A DNA stretch of 63,972 bases from Marinobacter santoriniensis NKSG1 (GCF_000347775.1 NZ_APAT01000004.1:1-63972); one strand, 5' to 3'. Counted from the stretch's first letter, positions 19,835 to 32,198 are shown. A program made the numbers and translations. Notes: generated by a model from the sequence alone, not told the origin.

Positions 19835-19887
19835 GGTCATCAAACAGGTTAACAACACGGTGCAATGCACCGTTTCAGGAGGTAATA

Positions 19888-20142
19888 ATGGAGCAGGTCA
19901 CCATCTACGGCCGTTCTTCCTGCGGATTCTGCATGCGGGCGAAAATGCTGTGTGAGTCCATGCAACTGCCCTACACCTGGGTCGATATGGTGGCGGAAGG
20001 GATGTCCAAGGCGGACGTTGCGGAAAAAATCGGCAAGCCGGTTCATACGGTTCCCCAGATTCTCGTCGGGCAGCAGTACATCGGAGGCTACGATGAGTTT
20101 TCCGTCTATGTCCGGGAACACGCAGCGGAGTTCGCCCGCTGA
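19888..20142 (+). CDS. Glutaredoxin, GrxA-like with CGFC active site
   Basis: Small cytoplasmic glutathione-dependent thiol-disulfide oxidoreductase, 84 residues. VTIYGRSSCGFCMRAK holds the redox centre, CGFC in place of the common CPYC. The glutathione-binding TVPQI (in HTVPQILVGQQYIGGYDEF) follows and is typical of the GrxA branch. ATG 19888 directly follows CAGGAGGTAATA, a near-perfect ribosome-binding site, so longer readings from 19768 are rejected. A strong terminator lies 20 bases downstream, so the gene is probably monocistronic. Confidence 0.93.
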   Translation: MEQVTIYGRSSCGFCMRAKMLCESMQLPYTWVDMVAEGMSKADVAEKIGKPVHTVPQILVGQQYIGGYDEFSVYVREHAAEFAR

Positions 20143-20161
20143 AGCTTGAGTTGTCGCGGGC

Positions 20162-20205
20162 AAAAAAAACCGCCGCGCGCCCTCCCGGGTGCTGGCGGTT
20201 TTTTT
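20162..20205. terminator. Bidirectional terminator between glutaredoxin and phosphofructokinase genes
   Basis: An A8-CCGCC arm (20162-20174) pairs with GGCGG-T7 (20194-20205), giving U tracts on both strands. It serves two convergent genes. Confidence 0.9.
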
Positions 20206-20221
20206 GATCTCTTTCAGACAG

Positions 20222-21484
20222 TCAGAGACTGAACTCGGTTTTCAGCTTCTTGGCCACCAGTTCGTTCTTCAGTTTTGCCACTTTCGGCAGTCCGTTTTCG
20301 AAGGGCGGGAAGCTCTCGCCGTTAATCAGTGGTGACAGATAATCGCGACAGTCCTGGGTGATGCCGAAGCCATCATCGGTGATGTAGTGGATCGGCATTT
20401 TCTTTTCCTGGTTGGCCACTTCGCTGAGCTGGGCTTCGCCGATCGACCACTGGTAGGGCTTGGCTTGCTCGCGAACGATGGTCGGCATGAGGGCCTGCTT
20501 GCCTGCAATCGCCATTTCCACCGCAGCCTTGCCCACCGCATAGGCCTGCTCCACGTCAGTCGCAGAGGCAATGTGGCGTGCGCTCCGCTGGAGATAGTCG
20601 GCGACTGCCCAATGATACTTGTGACCCAGCGCCTGTTTGACCATGTTGGCCAGCGCCGGGGCAACACCGCCGAGCTGGGTATGGCCGAAGGCATCCTTGG
20701 CGCCGGCATCCGCGAGGAAACGACCGTCTTCGTATTGGGCGCCTTCGGATGCGACCACAACGCAATAGCCGTAGTCCCTCACACACTGATCTACCCGGGC
20801 AAGAAACGCTTCGCGATCGAACGGAATCTCCGGGAACAGGATAATGTGGGGCGGTTCGCCTTCGCCCTGGCCGGCCAGTCCGCCAGATGCCGCGATCCAG
20901 CCTGCGTGGCGGCCCATAACCTCGAGAATGAAGACCTTGGTTGAGCTCTCACACATGGACTTGATGTCGAGGCTCGCCTCGAGGGTGGAGGTGGCGATGT
21001 ACTTGGCAACCGACCCGAAGCCAGGACAACAGTCCGTGAAGGGGAGGTCGTTGTCGACGGTCTTGGGAACCCCGATGCAGGTAATGGGGTACCCCATCTT
21101 GTCGGCAATCTGGGAGACCTTGTAGGCCGTGTCCTGGGAATCACCGCCGCCGTTGTAGAAGAAGTAGCCGATGTCGTGGGCCCGGAACACCTCGATCAGG
21201 CGCTCATACTCGCGGCGGTTCTCGGAAATGTTCTTGAGCTTGTGGCGGCAGGATCCAAAGGCCCCACCCGGGGTGTGGATCAGTGCCTGGATGGCGTCGT
21301 CCGTTTCAAGGCTGGTGTCGATCAGTTCCTCTTTCAGCGCCCCGATAATGCCGTTGCGGCCGGCAAAAACCTTGCCGATCTTGTCCGGGTGCTTGCGGGC
21401 CGTCTGGATGACGCCGCAGGCGCTGGCATTGATGACGGCGGTAACACCGCCAGATTGGGCGTAAAAAGCGTTCTTGATGGCCAT
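20222..21484 (-). CDS. 6-phosphofructokinase, PPi-dependent type
   Basis: Glycolytic enzyme converting fructose-6-phosphate to fructose-1,6-bisphosphate, cytoplasmic, 420 residues. The phosphofructokinase core is clear: YAQSGGVTAVINAS, GGGDS (112-116), PKTVDND (140-146), the region EVMGRHAGWIAA, and SEGAQYEDGRF. The Asp before Ser in GGGDS and the Lys in PKTVDND correspond to positions that favour pyrophosphate over ATP as donor. The reaction would then be reversible, which is inference. Start M at 21484 gives the family N-terminus; a GGAGG lies 12 bases upstream. Convergent with the glutaredoxin gene. Confidence 0.9.
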   Translation of the reverse strand: MAIKNAFYAQSGGVTAVINASACGVIQTARKHPDKIGKVFAGRNGIIGALKEELIDTSLETDDAIQALIHTPGGAFGSCRHKLKNISENRREYERLIEVFRAHDIGYFFYNGGGDSQDTAYKVSQIADKMGYPITCIGVPKTVDNDLPFTDCCPGFGSVAKYIATSTLEASLDIKSMCESSTKVFILEVMGRHAGWIAASGGLAGQGEGEPPHIILFPEIPFDREAFLARVDQCVRDYGYCVVVASEGAQYEDGRFLADAGAKDAFGHTQLGGVAPALANMVKQALGHKYHWAVADYLQRSARHIASATDVEQAYAVGKAAVEMAIAGKQALMPTIVREQAKPYQWSIGEAQLSEVANQEKKMPIHYITDDGFGITQDCRDYLSPLINGESFPPFENGLPKVAKLKNELVAKKLKTEFSL

Positions 21485-21639
21485 CTTGGGCTGGAGCCTC
21501 CTGCTGGTTCGACAATGGCGCAGATGATACGCCAAACGCCCCGGATTTTCATGAGCAGGATTGCGGATGGGCCGGGCCTTGACGGCCTCCGGCGTATAGG
21601 GGAGGCTTGGCAGGTTTCAACGGAGAGGTCGAATCCAGA

Positions 21640-23055
21640 ATGCACATTCACATCCTCGGAATCTGTGGCACGTTCATGGGCAGTCTCGCGGTACTGGCCC
21701 GGGAGCTCGGGCACACGGTGACCGGGTCAGACCAGGGCGTGTATCCGCCCATGAGTACCCAGCTGGAGCGCCAGGGCATCAGCCTGATGGAGGGCTACCA
21801 TGAGGCGCACCTGGAGCCGGCGCCGGATCTGGTGCTGATTGGCAATGCGATGTCCCGGGGAAATCCCGAAGTCGAGGCGGTGCTCAATCGCAACATCGAC
21901 TATATGTCTGGCCCCGAATGGCTTTCCCGCGAAGTGCTCCGGCATCGATGGGTCATGGCGGTTGCCGGTACTCACGGAAAAACCACAACCACGTCCATGC
22001 TCCTGTGGATACTGGATCAGGCCGGCTTTGACCCCGGTTATCTGGTTGGCGGGGTGCCGCTGGATTTCCCCGTGTCGGCCAGGTTGGGCAGCAGTGATTT
22101 CTTCGTGATCGAGGCCGATGAGTACGACAGCGCGTTTTTCGACAAACGGTCGAAGTTTGTTCACTACCGACCGCACACGCTGATTCTGAACAACCTGGAG
22201 TTCGATCATGCCGACATATTTGATTCGGTAGAGGCCATCGAACGGCAGTTCCATCACCTGGTCCGCACGGTTCCGTCCCAGGGCCTGATTATTCGTCCGG
22301 CGGTGGACGCCCACCTCGACAAGGCCCTTGCCATGGGCTGCTGGAGTCCGGTCCAGGATACGGCCATCGGCAGTGAGGTGATACGCATGGCAGACTGGCG
22401 TGCGGAATTGCTGGCGGAGGATGGCAGCCGGTTTATGGTGATACACCACGAGCAGCCGGTGGCCACTCTCACCTGGGATCTGACCGGCCTCCACAACGTG
22501 CGCAATGCCCTGTCGGCGATCGCTGCGGCCCGCCATGTCGGTGTGACGCCGGATCATGCCGTCGCTGCCTTGTGCCGGTTCTCCGGAGTGAAGCGGCGAA
22601 TGGAGTTGCTCGCCGATATTGACGGCGTCAGGGTTTACGATGATTTTGCGCATCATCCGACCGCCATCGAGACAACCCTGCAGGGGTTGCGCAACCGGGT
22701 GGGCGAGGAGCCGATCCTGGCCCTGATCGAGCCCCGTTCCAATACCATGAAGCAGGGCGTCCACCGGGACCGACTGCTGGAGAGTGCTGAGCTTGCAGAT
22801 CGGGTGCTGTGGGCCAATCTCAATGACATGGAGTGGCTGGAGTCGCTGATCGCGGAATGGCAGGCAGGCCACCAGCACAGCGGGCACCACGGCATCGAGG
22901 CTTCCGTCGACGACCTGATTCAGGCCACGCTGACGGATCTGCCTCGCCCCTGCCACATTGTGCTGATGAGTAATGGTGGCTTCGGCGGCCTCTCCGGCAA
23001 ACTGGTGGCCGAACTCGAGCGTATCAGTTCCGGTCCGGCGCAACCGGACCAATGA
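21640..23055 (+). CDS. mpl: UDP-MurNAc:L-Ala-D-Glu-meso-DAP ligase
   Basis: Recycles cell-wall tripeptide by ligating it to UDP-MurNAc, in the cytoplasm. The Mur-ligase pattern is complete: HIHILGICGTFMGSLA at the N-terminus, P-loop AGTHGKTTTTSML, DEYDSAFFDKRSKF, NNLEFDHADIF, RRMEL and YDDFAHHPTAI, then IEPRSNTMKQG. ATG 21640 gives 471 residues and starts right at the MHIHIL strand. An in-frame TTG at 21607 is rejected because it adds a non-homologous leader. ubiX follows 18 bases later on the same strand. Confidence 0.96.
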   Translation: MHIHILGICGTFMGSLAVLARELGHTVTGSDQGVYPPMSTQLERQGISLMEGYHEAHLEPAPDLVLIGNAMSRGNPEVEAVLNRNIDYMSGPEWLSREVLRHRWVMAVAGTHGKTTTTSMLLWILDQAGFDPGYLVGGVPLDFPVSARLGSSDFFVIEADEYDSAFFDKRSKFVHYRPHTLILNNLEFDHADIFDSVEAIERQFHHLVRTVPSQGLIIRPAVDAHLDKALAMGCWSPVQDTAIGSEVIRMADWRAELLAEDGSRFMVIHHEQPVATLTWDLTGLHNVRNALSAIAAARHVGVTPDHAVAALCRFSGVKRRMELLADIDGVRVYDDFAHHPTAIETTLQGLRNRVGEEPILALIEPRSNTMKQGVHRDRLLESAELADRVLWANLNDMEWLESLIAEWQAGHQHSGHHGIEASVDDLIQATLTDLPRPCHIVLMSNGGFGGLSGKLVAELERISSGPAQPDQ

Positions 23056-23073
23056 CTGACGGGAAACTTCTCC

Positions 23074-23727
23074 ATGACTGACCCAGTACCGACCGGAAAA
23101 ACCGTAAACCTGGCCTTCACTGGCGCCTCCGGGGCTCAATACGGCCTTCGGCTCTTGCAATGCCTGGTGGCGTCCGAGTGCCGCGTGCACGTGATGATCA
23201 GTCGCGCGGCACAGGTGGTGATCGCGACAGAAACCGATCTGAAGCTGCCGGGATCGCCGCCGGCCATGGAGCAATGCCTGTCGGACTTTGCCAATGCAAA
23301 ACCGGGGCAGGTGCGTGTGTTCGGCCGTGAGGACTGGTTTGCGCCGCCCGCGTCCGGTTCGGGAGAGAAAGCCCCGCTCGTGGTATGTCCGTGCAGTACC
23401 GGAACCCTGTCGGCGCTGGCGACCGGCGCCAGCAACAATCTGATCGAACGGGCGGGAGATGTTGCCCTCAAGGAGCGGCGACCGCTGATTCTCGTGACCC
23501 GGGAGGCGCCGCTCTCCGAGGTTCACCTCGAAAACATGCTGCGCCTGACCCGCATGGGCGCCGTCGTCATGCCGGCCAGTCCGGGGTTTTATCACGACCC
23601 GAAAACCATCGACGACCTGGTGGACTTTATTGTTGCCCGCATCCTCGATCATCTGGATTTGCCCCAGCGACTGATGCCCCGGTGGGGCGAGTCGCGAATG
23701 GGCAAAAAAGGCCAATCCGGAGACTGA
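23074..23727 (+). CDS. ubiX: Flavin prenyltransferase UbiX
   Basis: Makes the prenylated FMN cofactor used by the UbiD decarboxylase in ubiquinone synthesis. The 217-residue product shows VNLAFTGASGAQYGLRLLQ at the N-terminus, VVCPCSTGTLSALATGASNNLIERAGDVALKERRPLILVTREAPL, and the C-terminal MGAVVMPASPGFYHDPKTIDDLVDFIVARILD, all diagnostic. Predicted dodecameric flavoprotein by family. It probably shares a transcript with mpl. Confidence 0.96.
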   Translation: MTDPVPTGKTVNLAFTGASGAQYGLRLLQCLVASECRVHVMISRAAQVVIATETDLKLPGSPPAMEQCLSDFANAKPGQVRVFGREDWFAPPASGSGEKAPLVVCPCSTGTLSALATGASNNLIERAGDVALKERRPLILVTREAPLSEVHLENMLRLTRMGAVVMPASPGFYHDPKTIDDLVDFIVARILDHLDLPQRLMPRWGESRMGKKGQSGD

Positions 23728-23846
23728 TCCGTCGCCCGATGGTTTTGGTCAGCGCGTTTGATGGTTTTCATCATTGAGCGAGGACCGGCATCGACAGAGA
23801 CTGGGTGAACGACAACCACAACCGATGTCATTCACCGAGGTTCACC

Positions 23847-24986
23847 ATGATTCCACGCACCCTTTTCGATGCCGACCTGGAGGGATTCCGGGATTCCGTG
23901 CGCAAATTCCTGGAGCAGGAAGCGGCGCCCTACCACGACCAGTGGGAAAAAGACGGCCAGGTCAGCCGCGAACTCTGGACCAAAGCCGGTGAACTGGGCT
24001 TTCTGTGCCCCACCATGCCGGAGGAATACGGCGGCGTCGGGGCGGATTTCCGTTACAGTGCCGTTGTGATCGAGGAAATATCCCGGGCCGGATTGTCCGG
24101 CATCGGCTGGGGCCTGCACTCGGACATCGTGGCACCTTACATCCTGAACTACGGTTCTGAAGAACAGAAACAGACCTACCTTCCAAAACTGGCGTCCGGC
24201 GAAATGATCGGGGCCATTGCCATGACCGAACCGGGTGCCGGCTCGGACTTGCAGGGCGTGAAGACCACCGCCGTCAAACAGGACGATCACTATCTGCTGA
24301 ACGGTTCAAAGACGTTTATCACCAACGGTCAGTTGGCCGACCTGGTGATCGTAGTGGCCAAGACCGATCCCCGGGAAGGCGCCAAAGGGACCAGCCTGCT
24401 GTTGGTGGAAACCGCATCCGAGGGCTTTGAGAAGGGCCAGAACCTGAACAAGGTGGGCATGAAAGCCCAGGATACCTCCGAGCTGTTCTTCCAGGACGTC
24501 AAGGTGCCGGCAGGTAACCTGCTTGGCTCACTCGAGGGGCAGGGGTTCTTCCAGTTGATGCAGGAGCTCCCGGCGGAGCGGTTGCAGGTGGCGCTGGCCG
24601 CCGTCGCCGCTGCCGAGTCGGCGTGGCAGTGGACACTGGACTACGTCAAAGAGCGCAAGGCCTTTGGCAAGCCGGTCATCTCGTTCCAGAATACCCGTTT
24701 CAAGCTGGCGGAAATGAAAGCGGAAATCACCGCGGCCCGGGTTTTCTGTGATCGATGCCTGGAACTCCACCTCGACAAGAAACTGGACATCCCCACTGCA
24801 GCAATGCTCAAACAGTGGACCACGGACCTTCAGTGCAAGGTTATGGACGAATGCGTTCAGCTCCACGGCGGGTACGGCTACATGTGGGAATACCCGATCG
24901 CCCGGGCCTGGGCGGATTCCCGGGTACAGCGGATCTACGCGGGCACCAACGAGATCATGAAAGAGATCGTTGCCCGGTCATTCTGA
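23847..24986 (+). CDS. Acyl-CoA dehydrogenase
   Basis: FAD-dependent enzyme that introduces the trans-2 double bond in acyl-CoA, cytoplasmic, 379 residues. Features: FADH2-contact segment IAMTEPGAGSDLQGVKTTA, NGSKTFITNG, KVGMKAQDTSELFFQDVKVP, and the C-terminal RIYAGTNEIMKEIVARSF, whose Glu fits the catalytic base position. The closest subtype by eye is the long-chain (LCAD-like) branch, which is not certain. Start ATG 23847 follows CGAGG; upstream in-frame residues from 23805 look non-coding. It stands alone, convergent with the LOG gene. Confidence 0.93.
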   Translation: MIPRTLFDADLEGFRDSVRKFLEQEAAPYHDQWEKDGQVSRELWTKAGELGFLCPTMPEEYGGVGADFRYSAVVIEEISRAGLSGIGWGLHSDIVAPYILNYGSEEQKQTYLPKLASGEMIGAIAMTEPGAGSDLQGVKTTAVKQDDHYLLNGSKTFITNGQLADLVIVVAKTDPREGAKGTSLLLVETASEGFEKGQNLNKVGMKAQDTSELFFQDVKVPAGNLLGSLEGQGFFQLMQELPAERLQVALAAVAAAESAWQWTLDYVKERKAFGKPVISFQNTRFKLAEMKAEITAARVFCDRCLELHLDKKLDIPTAAMLKQWTTDLQCKVMDECVQLHGGYGYMWEYPIARAWADSRVQRIYAGTNEIMKEIVARSF

Positions 24987-24994
24987 CCGGGAGC

Positions 24995-25025
24995 GCCAGC
25001 GGGGAGACTCCGTTTCCCCGCTGGC
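24995..25025. terminator. Stem-loop between convergent genes (weak terminator)
   Basis: A perfect 10-bp inverted repeat (24995-25004 with 25016-25025, GCCAGCGGGG/CCCCGCTGGC) lies in the 52-bp gap between the acyl-CoA dehydrogenase and LOG genes. There is no T tract on either side, so its terminator role is uncertain. Confidence 0.45.
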
Positions 25026-25038
25026 AGCACGGTGGCGC

Positions 25039-26004
25039 TCAGTCTGCGAACAGATCCGAACCATTGGACTGGTGCCACTGGACTATACCGTCCCAGATGT
25101 CGTCGGCCGTCTCGGCGTACCAGAAAAGATCCCGGTCCTCCTCGTCGATCACCCCCTCATCCACCAGAAAATCCACATCAAACACCCGTCGCCAGTATTG
25201 CTCACCCACAAGAATCACCGGAATCGGCTGTATCTTCCGGGTCTGCGCCAGTGTGAGCGTCTCGAACAGCTCGTCCAGGGTGCCATAACCTCCGGGGAAT
25301 ACGACCAGGGCCCGGGTGCGCAGCAGGAAATGCAGCTTGCGGAGTGCGAAGTAGTGAAACCGGAAACACAGGTTTGGAGTAATGTAGGGATTCGGGTACT
25401 GCTCGTGAGGCAGGGTGATATTGAGCCCGATGGACTTGCTCTGGACGTCAAAGGCGCCCCGGTTGGCGGCCTCCATGATGCCCGGACCGCCCCCGGTCAT
25501 GATCACCAGTTCACCGTCGCGAAGAGACTTGCCGGCCTTTCCAACTTTCTGTCCGAACTCGCGCGCGATTTCGTAATACTGGGTTTTTGCCAGCACCCGC
25601 TCCGCAATCCGGAGCTGTCGTGCGATGGTTTCGTCATTCGGTGAGGCCGCCAGTTCCGTACGCAGTGTTTCGACCTTCTGGCGGGCAGCTGCAGGCTCAC
25701 TGATCCGGGTGCTGCCAAAAACCACGATGGTATGGGAAATCCTGTGTTGTTCCAGCAGGAACTCCGGCTTCTGATAGTCGATCTGAAGTCGGACCCCGCG
25801 GGTCTCATCCAGATTCAGGTAATCGATGTCCTGATCCGCCTGACGGTAGCCAGGACTCTCCGTCAGAACGCGGATACGCTCCGGAGCGGACAGATCTTCG
25901 GTGGCGGCTTTGGGGTGACATTCCGGTAAGGGCTGGCGCCGCAGATTTGGATGGGGCGGGACGGGGATGTTGGGCCCGGTCTTTGGTGGTTGTTTTTCGC
26001 TCAT
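25039..26004 (-). CDS. LOG family nucleotide phosphoribohydrolase-like protein
   Basis: Rossmann-fold protein of 321 residues. It carries both LOG signatures: GGGPGIMEAANRGAF and PGGYGTLDELFE, the second being the PGGxGTxxE motif that binds the nucleotide 5'-phosphate. Family members hydrolyse nucleoside 5'-monophosphates (cytokinin type) to base and ribose phosphate; the substrate here is unknown. The ATG overlaps the TGA of atpG (ATGA), so it is the last, translationally coupled gene of the alternative ATPase operon, an unusual partner. Confidence 0.9.
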   Translation of the reverse strand: MSEKQPPKTGPNIPVPPHPNLRRQPLPECHPKAATEDLSAPERIRVLTESPGYRQADQDIDYLNLDETRGVRLQIDYQKPEFLLEQHRISHTIVVFGSTRISEPAAARQKVETLRTELAASPNDETIARQLRIAERVLAKTQYYEIAREFGQKVGKAGKSLRDGELVIMTGGGPGIMEAANRGAFDVQSKSIGLNITLPHEQYPNPYITPNLCFRFHYFALRKLHFLLRTRALVVFPGGYGTLDELFETLTLAQTRKIQPIPVILVGEQYWRRVFDVDFLVDEGVIDEEDRDLFWYAETADDIWDGIVQWHQSNGSDLFAD

Positions 26005-26879
26005 TGTCGTGCCTTTGTTTTGGGTTTTCTCGCGCCGCCGGGCTCCTCTCCAACATGACTCGCGTTGAGCAGGATCACTTCGATCTCTTCGATGATTTCT
26101 TCCTGGCGGAGGGCATTCAGACGACGAACCATGTCTTCAGCCTTTTCATCGAGTTTTTTGACAGCCATGTCCAGATGCGTGACCCGGTTCAGGTTCTCGG
26201 CATTCAGGGACGTTGAGAAAATCTCCTGCAACTCTGCAAGCAGGTATTGTTCCGACAACCGGGTCAACAGAGCCTCGGGTGACTCGTGAATCAGTGGTGG
26301 CCCGAGCTTGTCCGGTTCGCGTGGTGGAATGTCCCTGAATGGCGGGATCAGTTTGCGTAGCGCGATGGTATCCGGATCCGTATGGAACAGACAGGACAAC
26401 GTCATCACGCCATGGGTTTTCTGAAGCTCCATCAGCCGGTCAACCAGGCCGGTGAGCAGGGAAGGAATCTCCTCGCTGACCGCGGCGCCGGTCAGGGTTG
26501 CCTCAAGGCGGGGATGGTCAGCCAGCGGTGTGAGCAGCTTGTGGCCGATGGTAACGAGGAACGGACGGTAGTTATCCTCCTTGTCCATGTCCTGGACTCT
26601 GGCGGCGAGTTTGTGATTAAAGCTGCCGCAAAAGCCCCGTTCGGTCCCAACCACCAGAAGCACGTCCTGTTCGCTGTGTTCCTGCGGCAAAATACCGGGG
26701 AAATGTGCCAATAAATCCGCTGCCACTGCTTCGATACTCCGGGTCACCGCGTGCTGGGATGTCAGGAACCGGGCGAGTTTCCGGTTTTCCATGTAGGCCA
26801 GGGTTTTCATGGAATTCATGATGTTGCGGATGTCCGAGAGGCTTTCCCGATGCCGCTCAAGATCATGCCGGTTGGTCAT
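26001..26879 (-). CDS. atpG: Alternative (N-type) F1Fo ATPase gamma subunit
   Basis: Central-stalk rotor subunit, 292 residues. The N-terminal coiled coil [28 protein letters not shown] and the C-terminal helix ending [21 protein letters not shown] match the gamma fold. The middle contains [15 protein letters not shown], the usual GLCG-type motif read as GFCG. Start ATG 26879 overlaps atpA by 17 bases and follows GGAGA. Reading upstream to 27077 would overlap atpA heavily and is rejected. It ends in an ATGA overlap with the LOG gene. Confidence 0.93.
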   Translation of the reverse strand: MTNRHDLERHRESLSDIRNIMNSMKTLAYMENRKLARFLTSQHAVTRSIEAVAADLLAHFPGILPQEHSEQDVLLVVGTERGFCGSFNHKLAARVQDMDKEDNYRPFLVTIGHKLLTPLADHPRLEATLTGAAVSEEIPSLLTGLVDRLMELQKTHGVMTLSCLFHTDPDTIALRKLIPPFRDIPPREPDKLGPPLIHESPEALLTRLSEQYLLAELQEIFSTSLNAENLNRVTHLDMAVKKLDEKAEDMVRRLNALRQEEIIEEIEVILLNASHVGEEPGGARKPKTKARQ

Positions 26880-28371
26880 GACCGGTATCTCCGTCTTCAA
26901 CTGACAGCCATTGGGCAATTGCCGCACTCCAGTCTTCCCTGGAGCTTTCCAGATCAAGCGTGGTTTCCGAGGCGGCGCGGTCCAGGGTCTCAAGCATGCC
27001 CGCGATCCGGTCCAGATCCAGCCCCTCAAAACGCCGGTCGTTAAAGGCGATGAGCCAGGCGATCTGGGCCTTTTCATTCAGTGGGCTGAGTCGATCCTGT
27101 TTGAGGATTTCACGGAGCACCTGGCCCCGGTGGATCGCCGTCTCCATGGTGGCCTCAAGCCGGGCCCCGAAACGGGTGAAGACTTCCAGCTCAAGGAACT
27201 GGAGATAATCCAGCTTCATCCGTTTGGCTTCGTCCTTGATACAGCTGTGCTGGGCCTGTCCTCCGATCCGCGACACCGATCTTCCAATGTCGATGGCGGG
27301 CCGGAACCCGCTTGAGAACAGGTTGCGGTCAAGGTAAATCTGGCCATCGGTAATGGAGATCAGGTTGGTGGGAATGTAGGCGGAAATTTCGCCCTGCTGG
27401 GTTTCCACGATCGGTAGGGCGGTCATGCTTCCGCCACCGAGGGCGCCTTGCAGGCAGGTGGCCCGCTCAAGCAGGCGTGCATGCATCGAGAATATATCGC
27501 CCGGGTAGGCCTCCCGACCTGGAGTCCGACGCAACAGCAACGATAGCTCGCGGTAGGTTTTGGCGTGGGTCGACAGATCGTCGTAGACCACCAGGACATC
27601 GTGCCCCTGATGCATCCAGAATTCCGCAATGGCGCAACCGGCAAAGGGGGCTAGATGTTGTAAGCCCGGCAGACCGCTGGCTTCGGCGACGACAACGGTC
27701 GTGTAATCCATGGCTTCGTAACGTTTGAGCGTGTCGATGGTGTTGACGACTGTGGACCGCTTCTGGCCGATCAGCACATACACGCAATAGACATCCCGAC
27801 CCCGCTGGTTGATGACCGTGTCGATGGCAATGGAGCTTCGGCCCAGGCCCTCATCCCCGATCAGGAGCTGCCGCTGACCTTTTCCGACAGGAATCATCGT
27901 GTCGATGGTTCTTACGCCGGTGTACAGGGGCCGCTGCACAAAATCCCGTGCGGCAATGGGCGGGGACGGCGCCTCAAGCGGCTGATAACCGGCTGGAATG
28001 GGGGCGGGTTCGTCATCCAGGGGGATGCCCAGTGGGTCGACGATCCGGCCGAGCAAGGTATCGCCCACCGGGATGTAAAGGCCGCGGCCGGTCCGGTGCA
28101 CCAGGGTGCTTGCCGTCAGCTGATCGGTATCGTGCAGCAGAATGGCGCCAAGGAGGTCTTCCTTGATGTCGAACACCATGGCGCGACTTCCATCCTCAAA
28201 TTCGAGCACATCATCCATTGCGGCGGATGGCAGGCCGGCAATCCAGACAATGCCGTCACCCACCGAAATCACGGTTCCCAGTTCCCGGATCCGCAGGTCC
28301 GGCTGGTAGCCATCAATCCACCGGGACTGGGCCTCCAGGAGGCTGCCGTTATTGACGTCCGGTTCAGACAT
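26863..28371 (-). CDS. atpA: Alternative (N-type) F1Fo ATPase alpha subunit
   Basis: Non-catalytic nucleotide-binding subunit of the F1 head, 502 residues. Domains in order: N-terminal beta barrel, nucleotide-binding domain (about 95-370), helical C-terminus. Family segments include [49 protein letters not shown] and [17 protein letters not shown]. The P-loop reads GDEGLGRS (172-179): the invariant Walker A Lys is Arg 178. Nucleotide binding may be altered. It overlaps atpF by 8 bases and atpG by 17. Confidence 0.95.
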   Translation of the reverse strand: MSEPDVNNGSLLEAQSRWIDGYQPDLRIRELGTVISVGDGIVWIAGLPSAAMDDVLEFEDGSRAMVFDIKEDLLGAILLHDTDQLTASTLVHRTGRGLYIPVGDTLLGRIVDPLGIPLDDEPAPIPAGYQPLEAPSPPIAARDFVQRPLYTGVRTIDTMIPVGKGQRQLLIGDEGLGRSSIAIDTVINQRGRDVYCVYVLIGQKRSTVVNTIDTLKRYEAMDYTTVVVAEASGLPGLQHLAPFAGCAIAEFWMHQGHDVLVVYDDLSTHAKTYRELSLLLRRTPGREAYPGDIFSMHARLLERATCLQGALGGGSMTALPIVETQQGEISAYIPTNLISITDGQIYLDRNLFSSGFRPAIDIGRSVSRIGGQAQHSCIKDEAKRMKLDYLQFLELEVFTRFGARLEATMETAIHRGQVLREILKQDRLSPLNEKAQIAWLIAFNDRRFEGLDLDRIAGMLETLDRAASETTLDLESSREDWSAAIAQWLSVEDGDTGHDQPA

Positions 28372-29110
28372 GGTGCTCGAATCCCCTGAAGCCTTTCAGT
28401 TCATCACGTACGTTCGCTGCCAGTTTCCAGGCGCCAAGCGTGACCTCGATACCCGCGATCAGGTCCGGGTTGGTTTCGAAGTCAGGGGGCTGATCCGCGC
28501 CTGAAACGGCCATGAGGCTCTGGGTCAGACTGGTACGTAGCTGCTCGGGTACCGGGTAGGCCGTGATCACGGAAATTCGTGTCGGCTCGCTGGCCTGTTG
28601 CCGGCGCAGGCCTTCCAGTTTTTCATCGGGCAATTGGGACAGTTGATCCAGAAAGAGATCAATCAGCCGTGATTCCAGCTCCGGTCCCGCTGCCTGTTCC
28701 AGAATCCGGGTCGCGAACCGGGCTCCCTGCTCCAGGGCTGAGGCTTCGATCGCCCGGGTGGCTACCGCCAGACGGCTTTCCTCGGTCGCCTGCGCCCTGG
28801 CTCGGGTTTGCTCCAATTCCTGTTGCAGGACCTTCAGCCGGCGCGTGCGCTCTGTCTCCAGTTCCCTTGAAAGGGCATCCCGTGCTTGCTGCCGTTCCTC
28901 CTTCCATTCCGCGACCCGTCCCTCGTATTGCTGTTTAAGCTGTTCTGCCTGTTCCTCGAGCGCCTTTGCGTCGGTCATGGTTTTCTCGACTTCCCGGCGA
29001 CGGCGGGTGATGACGTCCAGGACCGGTCGATAGAAAAAGTGCTTCAGGACCCAGACCAGGACCAGAAAATTTATGATTTCGAGAATGAACGTGCTCCAGC
29101 TCAGTTCCAC
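28364..29110 (-). CDS. atpF: Alternative (N-type) F1Fo ATPase b subunit with delta-like C-terminus
   Basis: Peripheral-stalk subunit of 248 residues, about 90 longer than a normal b subunit. An N-terminal membrane helix (residues 7-27, [19 protein letters not shown]) leads into a long charged coiled coil (35-130). The C-terminal part (about 165-248) resembles the delta/OSCP tail, ending [24 protein letters not shown]. That fits the operon lacking a separate delta gene, which is standard for N-type ATPases. It sits between atpE and atpA, with an 8-base overlap with atpA. Confidence 0.92.
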   Translation of the reverse strand: MELSWSTFILEIINFLVLVWVLKHFFYRPVLDVITRRRREVEKTMTDAKALEEQAEQLKQQYEGRVAEWKEERQQARDALSRELETERTRRLKVLQQELEQTRARAQATEESRLAVATRAIEASALEQGARFATRILEQAAGPELESRLIDLFLDQLSQLPDEKLEGLRRQQASEPTRISVITAYPVPEQLRTSLTQSLMAVSGADQPPDFETNPDLIAGIEVTLGAWKLAANVRDELKGFRGFEHHV

Positions 29111-29151
29111 ACCTGAATCCTCTTCCCGTGGTTCGAACGTCGATCGGACAG

Positions 29152-30110
<959 letters not shown>

Positions 30111-30119
30111 GGCTGACTC

Positions 30120-30389
30120 CTATTCCCGGAGGAACAGATAAACGTTGATTGCCCCTACAAACACCCCGACCAGAATCAGGCTGATGGTCCATCGGGTGGA
30201 GTAGCCGTCCAACTGGCTGTCCAGCCAGTGTCCCAGGTAGGCGCCACCGACGGTTGGCAATACAAACAGAAGACCGAGCGTACCGATATAGACGGTCTGC
30301 GCCATGAGCGTGGGACGGTCCTTCTCAGCTCGTTTCATGCGACGGGCCTGACGCTCCACCTGTTTTCTCAGGTTATCCTGCTGGCTCAT
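30120..30389 (-). CDS. AtpI/AtpQ-like small membrane protein of the alternative ATPase
   Basis: 89-residue protein: a basic N-terminus (QVERQARRMKRAEKDRP) followed by two membrane helices (about 33-53 and 66-86), with GGAYLGHWLDSQ between them. It belongs to the AtpI-like ATPase gene 1 group, called AtpQ in N-type operons, thought to help c-ring assembly or Mg2+/Ca2+ handling. ATG 30389 gives a start 7 bases after the atpC stop; an upstream in-frame ATG at 30446 lies inside atpC and is rejected. Confidence 0.88.
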   Translation of the reverse strand: MSQQDNLRKQVERQARRMKRAEKDRPTLMAQTVYIGTLGLLFVLPTVGGAYLGHWLDSQLDGYSTRWTISLILVGVFVGAINVYLFLRE

Positions 30390-30396
30390 GATGCGT

Positions 30397-32198
<1,802 letters not shown>

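Noticed and set aside
21727..23715. Minus-strand 662-codon frame across mpl and ubiX
   Set aside because: His/Arg/Gln-rich antisense shadow of two clearly recognised genes.
26880..27077. Extended atpG start inside atpA
   Set aside because: The extra 66 residues (Pro/Arg-rich) are an out-of-frame shadow of atpA, and the gamma family starts at the [10 protein letters not shown] residues.
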